Source: Wyeomyia smithii (taxonomy: Eukaryota > Arthropoda > Insecta > Diptera > Culicidae). From it: a DNA stretch of 64,000 nucleotides. The translations under genes were made by a program, and so were the position numbers. Each line of letters begins with the position of its first letter. The stretch's first letter is position 1. This document shows positions 56,830-64,000 of the stretch, piece after piece. The notes under the pieces were generated by a model. That model made no database searches. It was not told the DNA's origin and saw only the letters and a program-made list of their open reading frames with translations. Location: contig NC_073694.1 in the NCBI RefSeq assembly GCF_029784165.1, positions 25,864,506 to 25,928,505 on the forward strand. Reading direction: 5' to 3'.

Positions 56830-58900
56830 CCTACTTTTTTTATCTCTTTCAGCCTTCAGAAATGTGATTCCACTATACCTCAGTAACTCAGATTACTTTC
56901 GGATTGTTTTCTGACCGGTCCCAAACATAGGAATTATTTTGTCATTAGCTGAACTCGGTTGTCGAACTTTTTTAGCCAACCGGAGAGCTTTTTCGTCATT
57001 CTTAGCATAGTATAGGATTTTTTTCTTGGTTTTCACTTTTTTAAATTTTTTTTGGAGTGCAATGTGTGATCTTGTTTTATGGATATTTCCAGTTCATCTG
57101 TCTCAACATTTTTTATGTCAGTGTTTCCTACCTATTTTGTCATTTTAGACTTAATTTAATACCACTTTTTATTCTTTTCTGAACTTTTGGAGCTTATTTA
57201 CTAAGCCTAATCAAACTGGGTTTTAGAATCGATTTTTTATTTCTAATTTTGAACAACGCCCTTTGACCATTCTGAACTTATTTTGGGATGATTTCTCTTC
57301 TGGCCTAGTCTTTAGAGGGGTTTTTGGTATACAATTTAGGACCTATTTCATACCTCCAGAGGAAACTAATTTTGGTTTTTTTGTTTGTTGGTTTTTTTAT
57401 CGTTATTGTAGGTGTTTTTTCGTCTCTCTGAGCTTCATTTGTAATCATTTTCTGATTTTTTTCTAATCTTTTCGTATTTTCAGTTCAATTTCGAGAGTAT
57501 TTTGTCGTTATTCTGAGCTGAATTCGGAATTTATTCTTTTCTGTTCTGCATAAACATTTTGTTTAGCTGTTTTGGCTCCAAGTTGGGTTTTTCGGCTCTT
57601 TTAGGCTCCCAAGACCTCTTAGGATTTGGTCCCAGCTGTTGTTCGAAGTACGATGCCTAACAAGCCAGCCGTCGTATGTTCGAGTCCCAGCTCGGGTGAG
57701 ACTGTTAGTATCAGTAGGATCGTAACGCTAGCTCCGCAATTGTCCTTAACAGTTGACTGCGAAGAAGAAAATACATTGACATGAGTTAGGCTGCCGCAAT
57801 TCTCTGTTAACCTTGCAGTGGTGTCTTTCACACAACCTTTTCTGGCCTTTTCAGGAGCATTTTTAGATCTTTCTCAGACCTTTACAGTTTTCAGAGGTAT
57901 TTCTTTACTTTCTAAAGCTTTATTTTGAAATTTGAAAATTATCTTCTAGTTTTTGAAAGTGTTTTCAAATTTAATTTGGAATCTTTTTTTATTCTTCGGA
58001 AGCGTTTTTTCGCTTTAAAGAACAATTTGGGTTTTTTTGGCGTTTTTAGTTTCTTAATTCGGTTTTTCGTCATTCTAAGTTTATTTCATATTTATTTTTT
58101 TTTTTTTACTTCAGAAACGTTGTGCTTTTGTTTTGTCATTCTGAGCCTAATTTAGATCCATTTTTCGAGTTTCGATAATGAAAAATATTTTCAGCTGAAT
58201 TTGCGATAATGTTTCGAATATTTTCGACATTTTGAGTTCAGCTCCGGCTTTTTCTATCTCTTTTAGTCTTCAGCTATTTGCTGTTCTGAGCTTAATTTGG
58301 CATCATTTTGTGACCATCAGATCTCAGATATTCGTTGATCCAGAATATTTTTTTAAATTTTCCTCACCTTTTCAGCCTTCAGAAGCGCTTCAGCGAAGTC
58401 ATTGACGAAGCAATTCGTGATCATTTACTGAACATTAGAAATGTGTTTTCGTTATTTTGAGATCAATTCGGGGTTTTTATACCTTTCGAAACACTTTTCA
58501 GTCATTCGGAGCTTTATTTTGGTTCTTTTTAAGACCTTTTCTCACCTCAAAAGCATTTTTTACACTCTTCTGTGCTCAATTTGAAATTTTTGAAAAACTT
58601 CCTGCCCTCAAAAATATTTTCTCGTTATTCTGAGTTAATATTTTTAATTTCTAACCTATTTTAGATTTCAGAAGTAATGTTTCGTAGCATCTTCTCGCAA
58701 TTATGAGCACAATTTTGGATCATTTTTGACCATTTCTGTCTTTTAGAAGTGTATTTCTACCATTCTAAGCTTATTTTTTTTGGCTAAACTTGAGCGTTTT
58801 TCGCGTTTTTATTCTGAACTCAATTCGAAAAAACTTTCTGATTCTCAGAAGTGGTTTTTTGTGTTATTCTGAGCGCTATTTATAATTGTTTTACCTTATA
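56830..58900 (+). repeat. TCATTCTGAGCTCAATTT periodic array, block 4 (longest)
   Basis: About 2 kb with TTATTCTGAGCTGAATTCGG, TCATTCTGAGCCTAATTTAG, CATTTTGTGACCATCAG and similar words at 60-90 base spacing. It is interrupted by the SINE at 57629-57772. The composition is T-rich on the + strand throughout. No gene. Confidence 0.75.
57629..57772 (+). mobile_element. tRNA-derived SINE, 3'-shortened
   Basis: The same tRNA-like head (AACAAGCCAGCCGTCGTATG, then TTCGAGTCCCAGCTCGG) and body (ATCAGTAGGATCGTAACGCT) as the 41371 and 47637 copies. It stops near GTTGACTGCGAAG, about 60 bp short of the longest copy. Confidence 0.85.
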
Positions 58901-59084
58901 TGAAACTAAAAGATGGATCGTCAGAGTCCATCTTGGCGTCATCAGAGGTGTGAAGAAAACCCCGAGAAAATGAATTCAATCCACCCACGCATTGTACTTT
59001 TTGATGTGGTTTCTTGAAGAGAACCTATCAATAGCTGTTGCAACTCATCGTAATACTTTGTACGCTGAACGAAAAACGGTACAA

Positions 59085-59215
59085 CTTTTTATCCCCTGTG
59101 GAAGTCCAAGTACGAAGACCGAAACGTCGGACATGAAACATTGTAGCATGTTGATCCACCGTCAAGACTGAATAAGCTGTATTTCTCTTTGGATTTCACG
59201 TTACAGTCGATTTTG
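59085..59215 (+). repeat. GAAACGTCGG repeat copy (likely LINE 3' end)
   Basis: CCCCTGTGGAAGTCCAAG, GACCGAAACGTCGGACATGA and GGATTTCACGTTACAGTCGA match the arms at 22.9 and 24.4 kb. This copy has no MITE and so preserves the empty insertion site. Similar 'gaagtcc...gaaacgtcgg' sequence is common at insect non-LTR element 3' ends; that link is from memory. Confidence 0.7.
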
Positions 59216-59219
59216 TTTT

Positions 59220-60000
59220 TGATATTACAAAAGTACAAAAAATGGAAGCTTGAAACGAAGTTGAAAATTGATGGAAAGATACTAGAAAAAAGGGCAAATG
59301 CAACAAAAAGTGAAAACATGGTTTAATAAATAGTAAATTGAAAATGGAAGAAAAATTACAAAAATTTTAATCCTCATGAAAATATAAAAGACTCGACCAA
59401 AGGTGTAGTAAAAAAGAAATAATGAACAGAACGAAAAACAAATTGGACACCGATTTTCGAAAAATAATAAAAATACTCAAAAATTAAAATACTTCTAGTA
59501 ATCTATTGTAGCACAAATTTTTTAAGAATTATAGGTTTGGCCAAAATTCAAAGAAATTATTTCAACTTGAAAACAAAGTGACAAAAATAGTTTTGACAAT
59601 AATAGGTCTTCCAGGAGTGGGAAAAAAGATGCAACAATTGAAACAAAATTTTGAGAATAAAATGTCGTAGCGACAACACTTACCAGAATTAAGACAAATG
59701 GATATGAAGACAGAGAGGTTAGAAATATAACTCACCTTGGACAAAATATCAAGATTGAACTAAAGTCATTGTTGAACCAATTCTTTTGCATAGTAAAGAT
59801 TAAACTAAGATAAAATCACAGTTCAAATTAAGACAAAACTCTTAATAAAACATTATTTATTGTATTTGAGCCACCAGAAGACTAAATAATTTCGAGTGAA
59901 AGCGTCAAACTGGGCTCAAATTCGCCCAGGGCTATAAGCGCGGCAAACATTTGTAGATTGTACGCACACCTCAGTTTGTGAAATTTGTGAATTTTTTGTT
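59220..60000. other. A-rich sequence, no gene seen
   Basis: Loosely repeated GAAAAAACAAATTGGAC/AAGACAAAACTC-like words on the + strand. Nothing coding. Confidence 0.5.
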
Positions 60001-60950
60001 ATCATCTTATCACTCCTTTCTTCTTCGAATGACCGGAACGGACCACCAAATAAACCAAAGTCATTCACTTGCCATCCGGTATCGAAGAGCAGAATAATGA
60101 TGTGGCCTTTCTACCTTTCCGTAAGAAAGGAACTCGAACCCACCTTGGTTGTGACTTCCTGCGACACAAGTGGGGAAAAAGGTGTAGAGAGTACGCACAC
60201 ATACACTATTTCTGAGGTAGCAGAAGAAAAAAATGAACAACTACTCTGGTATTTAATCGACTTTCAACACGGCCGGAGGAAGTTTTCTCGTCAAACATCG
60301 CAGCAGCAGCATCAGAAGTCAAATTACGGGCTACTGACTGGAAGCTCTAAGGCTAGGTAGACTCCACCATCCGAATGGGGGGAAGGTGTGCACTCCGGAA
60401 ACATTTTCTCTACAATGTGTCATTCGGTTGTTCCTTGCAGCGAAGGAGGAGGAGTAGGAAAAAAAGGCTTCGCGAGCGACCTTTCTGCTAATGCACAGTA
60501 GGACGCGTTGCGCGCGGAAACTAGTGAAGAATGTGGTGAGGAAGGAGACAGAGTATTTTGCTGGTAGAAGTCGAAAAGTGGAAGTTTAATTGCGGAACTG
60601 CTTTACTGGGTCGCGCGCGCTTTGGCACAGTGTGTCGGTTTCTGTAGATAAATCGATAAAAGTTTCACTAGCTGTGGGTCCTTTTGGCCATTGGGCGAGC
60701 GTTGGAGCCCATTATTCTAGGGCTCGAGTTTAATCGCATCAGTTTTTTTTTATATAAATTACAACCACTCTGGAAACAAAACTCGGTACTCACAACGATG
60801 ACGAAGATAATAATTGCACCGACTCAAGAGTCTGTGTTTTGTAGTATCTGCCTTTGCTTTTGCAGTGTCATTCCAGCATCCTTCGAAGATGGTTCGTTTC
60901 TTCTAGTACTAAAGAATATTTTTTGTTTTGTTTCTCATTTCTATTCTTTA
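60000..60950. other. non-repetitive sequence in front of rg exon a
   Basis: Balanced-composition sequence with no recognisable repeat and no convincing exon. It contains a G-rich motif (GGGGGGAAGGTGTG, 60378-60391). The ATG-initiated reading frames here are short and have no recognised motif. It may hold intronic regulatory sequence; nothing more can be supported. Confidence 0.5.
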
Positions 60951-60951
60951 G

Positions 60952-61183
60952 CTTGTCGGAGGTGAGTTTGACATGGAGCTAAATTTTGTTGTTCAGGACG
61001 CGCAGAATGTGAAACACATGCTCGAGCTGTTGGATCACTGTCCGGCGAATCTGCAGGCCGAAGTGTGGAGCGTCTTCATTGCCATCCTGAAGAAAAGCGT
61101 CCGAAACTTGCAGGCTTGCACCGAAATTGGTCTGATCGAACACGTCCTGGCGCGGTTGGCCCGCGCGGAATCCATTGTTGCCG
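60952..61183 (+). CDS. rg: rugose/neurobeachin exon a (N-terminal armadillo-like region)
   Basis: Internal coding exon of the neurobeachin-family gene (Drosophila rugose, also known as DAKAP550). The protein is a giant BEACH-family scaffold that anchors PKA and acts in Golgi-to-membrane and synaptic traffic. The exon follows a tctattctttag acceptor and opens with LVGGEFDMELNFVVQDAQNV; this LVGGEFD segment is conserved in vertebrate neurobeachin, which fixes the start at 60952. It continues with a helical region containing LLDHC, SVRNLQ and GLIEHVL, then ends at GCCG|gtaagt in phase 1. An in-frame ATG at 60973 and a second possible acceptor at 60996 are probably not used, because either would cut into conserved sequence. 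The neighbours downstream are four more rg exons separated by 60-70 nt introns. The preceding exon was not found in the window, so the true N-terminus lies elsewhere. Assignment to rg is from remembered family sequence; the splice sites are read directly. Confidence 0.95.
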
Positions 61184-61249
61184 GTAAGTTTGACTCTAAA
61201 ATTCACTCCAAAATAGTTTTCCGTCTCATCTTTGGATTTGTTCCTCTAG

Positions 61250-61446
61250 ACCTGCTTATCGAAATGCTTGGAGTGCTAGCGAGTTACAGTATCACGGTGA
61301 AGGAGCTGAAGCTGCTGTTCGGTGCCATGAAAGCCCTCAACGGCAAGTGGCCGCGGCATTCCGCCAAATTGCTCAACGTGTTAAAGCAGATGCCACACCG
61401 GAACGGTCCGGATGTGTTTTTCAGCTTTCCCGGGCGGAAAGGATCG
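61250..61446 (+). CDS. rg: rugose/neurobeachin exon b (armadillo-like region)
   Basis: Second visible rg exon. It lies between acceptor ttcctctag and donor gtgagt and completes a split GAC codon from exon a (phase 1 in, phase 0 out). It encodes DLLIEMLGVLASYSITVKEL followed by the KLLF, NGKWPRHSAKLLNVL and MPHRNGPDVFF segments. These are among the best conserved parts of the neurobeachin/LRBA N-terminus, which folds as helical armadillo-like repeats. The intron in front is only 66 nt, typical of insects. No frameshift or stop is present. The next exon begins the concanavalin A-like domain, so this exon closes the helical block. Confidence 0.96.
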
Positions 61447-61511
61447 GTGAGTGTTGATGTTTTTTTTTTTTGGTTTTATCCAATTGTTAAGTAAATTCTT
61501 CGCATCCAAAG

Positions 61512-61633
61512 GCAATCGTGCTCCCACCGCTGGCAAAGTGGCCCTACGAGAGTGGTTTCACATTTACCACCTGGTTTCGATTGGATCCGATTAATTCGGT
61601 TAACATCGAGCGGGAAAAGCCGTACCTTTATTG
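61512..61633 (+). CDS. rg: rugose/neurobeachin exon c (start of ConA-like domain)
   Basis: Third visible rg exon, between acceptor gcatccaaag and donor gtgagt. It enters in phase 0 and leaves in phase 2. It encodes the first strands of the concanavalin A/laminin-G-like domain of BEACH proteins, with recognisable LPPLAKWPYESGFTFTTWFR and the INSVNIEREKPYLY stretch. The final TG joins the C of the next exon to make the cysteine of the PYLYCF motif. This domain is thought to be a protein- or glycan-binding module inserted between the armadillo-like repeats. The acceptor has a weak polypyrimidine tract, but the reading frame across the junction leaves little doubt. Confidence 0.95.
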
Positions 61634-61695
61634 GTGAGTGTCTCGGAATTCTTTATCTAGAAAAAACGTCGTCATCACGTTCCTAATCTTCACAG

Positions 61696-61942
61696 CTTCA
61701 AAACGTCCAAGGGTGTCGGCTATACGGCACACTTCGTGGGCAACTGCCTGGTGCTAACTTCGATGAAGGTCAAAGGCAAGGGATTCCAGCACTGTGTCAA
61801 GTATGAGTTCCAGCCGCGCAAATGGTACATGATTGCGATTGTGTACATCTACAACCGCTGGACTAAGAGTGAGATCAAGTGCCTGGTCAACGGTCAGCTC
61901 GCCTCCAGCACCGAGATGGCCTGGTTTGTGTCGACCAATGAT
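61696..61942 (+). CDS. rg: rugose/neurobeachin exon d (ConA-like domain core)
   Basis: Fourth visible rg exon, between acceptor tcttcacag and donor gtaagt (phase 2 in, phase 0 out). It encodes the core beta strands of the ConA-like domain: FKTSKGVGYTAHFVGNCLVL, then the KGKGFQHCVKYEFQPRKWYM block, an IYNRW motif and a cysteine-containing VNGQL strand, ending in STND. These blocks match neurobeachin and LRBA from insects to mammals as I remember them. The codon use is G/C-rich at third positions, unlike the AT-rich intron around it, which fits strong purifying selection. No defect is seen. Confidence 0.96.
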
Positions 61943-62006
61943 GTAAGTACACAGGCTCTTTCTCGTGGTAATGGACTGAAACTAATAAGAATCCTACTTG
62001 GTTTAG

Positions 62007-62153
62007 CCATTCGACAAATGCTACATAGGCGCCACTCCGGAGCTGGACGAGGAACGTGTTTTCTGCGGTCAAATGGCCGCCATCTATCTGTTCAGTGAAG
62101 CACTGACGACGCAGCAGATCTGCGCCATGCACCGGCTAGGGCCCGGCTACAAG
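62007..62153 (+). CDS. rg: rugose/neurobeachin exon e (end of ConA-like domain)
   Basis: Fifth and last rg exon in the window, between acceptor ttggtttag and donor gtaagt, with phase 0 at both ends (49 codons). It encodes PFDKCYIGATPELDEERVFC, then the GQMAAIYLFSEAL strand and TTQQICAMHRLGPGYK, the usual close of the ConA-like domain. The following intron runs beyond the window (more than 1.8 kb). The remaining armadillo-like repeats, DUF4704, PKA-anchoring region, PH-BEACH module and WD40 repeats must therefore lie to the right of 64000. Confidence 0.95.
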
Positions 62154-64000
62154 GTAAGTGTCTTATTCTCATTTTACATTCTTTTATCATTGAAAAAATA
62201 CCCCGGGATGGAGGATTTTTGAATAATGCGATATTATACATTTCCTAAAAAATATTTTAGCTAGAGGTTTATACTTCTTCCTGTTTCCAACTTGTTTGAA
62301 TTAAATTCATTCTATTTTCTATCCAAATCTAGTCAAAATTCAATGCAAGTCTATTCCGAATCTAACCCAAAAAAATATCGAAACCAAATCTAATCCAAAT
62401 TCAACCAAATTTTTACTAAATTCAATACAAATTTCATCCAAATCTGATCCAAATTCAAGTCCAATTTTTCGTATTTGGGACTATTGAATTTTAAGATTTT
62501 AGTATTACAGTATAATGTAAGATTTTGGAAATTTTTGGGTAATTTTCCAAGAAATTTTAAATCTAAGAATTTAAATATTTCAACGAGTAAAAGTCTTGAG
62601 ATTCGCGGATCTTGAGATTTTAGACTCCAGTATAGGAAGACTACGAGTTTGCAAGATATTGCATTAGAGTTTTACGGATTGATAAAATCAGTATTGACAT
62701 ATAATTTAAGAACTTGAGATTTAATATTTCAAGAATTCAGTAAGCGGCATCCAAAAGGTGAGATTCTGGCATTTAGAGATTTTAAACCGCAGAATATACG
62801 AGTTTTGCGTTTTAGAATTATGGGATGTTGGTATTTTGGAATTAAACATTTCAAGATTCACAGATGTTCATGATTTTGCGACTTAGAAAGTTTGTTTTCT
62901 GGATTTAGAAATTCAGGATTCTAGGATTTAAGCGTGTCTGGGGATAGCTTAGGATTTTTGGATTCAGGGATTTTATGACTTCAAAATATGGGCAGTTTGG
63001 GATTTCAGAATTAAAATATTGTATTGAATTAAGATTAAAAAGTGATGTATCAGTGATGTATGTTTCTACGAATCTCGAAATTTCATAACTTCACGATTTT
63101 ATGATTTGAGGTTTTCATTATCTTAGGATCTTAGGGGTAGGTGTAGGGATTTCATTATTTCTATAATTCAAATAATAGTTTCATTCAACTTAATTTTCGA
63201 ATTCGGGGATTTCAGGGAAGTTGAGAATTTTGAAGTTTCTGGATTCTAGGATTTTGAAATTTCTTGGGATATCTTAGAAGCTTTGGATTTTAGAATTTTA
63301 CTGTAAGGCTTGAGATTTTATGATACCATGATTTTCTGATTTGTTGTTTTCATAACACTGGTAAACACAGATTTTGCGCTGGCGCTCAAACTAGAAATAA
63401 TTGAAAGATTATTGCTTTATAACCATTCCTGTGATTTTTGGTGCCCTTAGCAAAAATTACTTTTTCAGAGACTCGAATGAGTTCTCTCATAAGCTATCGC
63501 TGAAGCGATGAACTCTACGAGCAATTACTCTGCAGCATTTTGGTGCACCAAAATTCACAGAAATGGGTAAAAAGCTGTAATCGTTTTAAAACAAACTTTT
63601 GAGCTTAAAGGCAACTTTTCTTCGCTTTTGTCGACCAGTGATTTAGAGCTTTGGAATTTTGAGATTTTTAGGATGCTGAAATTTAGGATTATTTGGTTCC
63701 TAGAGCTGCGGATTTTTGTTTTATTTCGAGGGTTTGGGATTGGGTTTCAGAATTTGAATATCGCAAGATTTGAGTGTTTAAAAAATTGACGAGATCAATA
63801 ATTTCTGAATGTCAAATATGCAAATGGCATATGAAATGGTTTTGTCGATGTTTTTCAAGTTGTTAGAAATCTGAAAACTCAGGGTTTTCAAATGCTATGT
63901 ATTTAATACTGCAGGATTCGAGTATTTTAGGACACTGATTTTTTTCAATTTAAGTTTTAAGATTTCGGGTTTCAGGACTCTAGGAATTTTCGTTTCTAGG
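62154..64000 (+). other. rg intron with degenerate GATTTTAGGATTT-type repeats
   Basis: This is the intron following exon e; no acceptor plus conserved rg sequence was found before the window ends. At 62290-62480 there is a run of loosely repeated 'aaatctaatccaaattcaa' words. From about 62480 onward there are short words such as ggattttag, agaatttcag and gggatttcag on the + strand, at roughly 12-30 base spacing. The same composition fills 22.5-22.9 and 24.9-26.4 kb. No gene is seen. Confidence 0.8.

Overview
The window reads as nuclear DNA of an insect, most likely a culicine (Aedes-like) mosquito. It is AT-rich and packed with transposon remnants. One confident protein-coding gene is visible: five + strand exons at 60952-62153 that encode the N-terminal part of the neurobeachin/rugose (rg) protein, a very large BEACH-domain, PKA-anchoring membrane-traffic protein. 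The mosquito assignment rests on the insect-like rugose exons, on a DD37E mariner-type element (ITmD37E, a family first described from mosquitoes) and on the overall repeat style. It is inference, not proof.

Layout. The first visible rg exon starts mid-protein, so the ~61 kb in front of it is most simply one giant rg intron, and everything else lies inside it. I did not find the preceding exon. A textbook recursive-splicing (ratchet) site at 11496/11497 on the same strand supports a giant intron. Islands of more balanced, non-repetitive sequence (about 1-2300, 9.8-14.5 kb, 26.4-31.7 kb, 44.5-46.7 kb, 60-60.95 kb) alternate with repeat blocks. A recurring G-rich motif occurs once in each of five such places. 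One island holds a TATA box, a strong Kozak ATG and a possible two-exon small peptide gene (26462-26769).

Mobile DNA. There is a complete, apparently intact Tc1 element (19668-21327, 341-aa DD34E transposase, TA duplication) inside an older repeat whose second copy shows the empty site. There is a complete but broken ITmD37E element (3506-4802), a 5'-truncated mariner (48711-49655) and several mariner fragments around 37.5-40.8 kb. LINE remnants occur at 14.6-15.0 kb and 42.3-42.85 kb. tRNA-derived SINEs lie at 37.0, 41.4, 47.6 and 57.6 kb. MITEs occur at 8.6, 24.5 and 29.2 kb, with a larger TA-flanked element at 51449-53176. Foldback-type elements lie at 15.06-16.53 kb and 22.89-24.53 kb (perhaps 34.4-35.8 kb). 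One odd element at 38.84-39.66 kb ends in inverted arrays of 16-bp units.

Degenerate periodic DNA fills much of the rest: 'GATTTTAGGATTT'-like sequence at 22.5-26.4 and 62.4-64 kb, and a 'TCGTCATTCTGAGCT'-like array at 46.8-58.9 kb broken up by insertions. A dispersed family carrying the near-palindrome GACGTAGAACTACGTC occurs throughout. No rRNA, functional tRNA or CRISPR array was seen.
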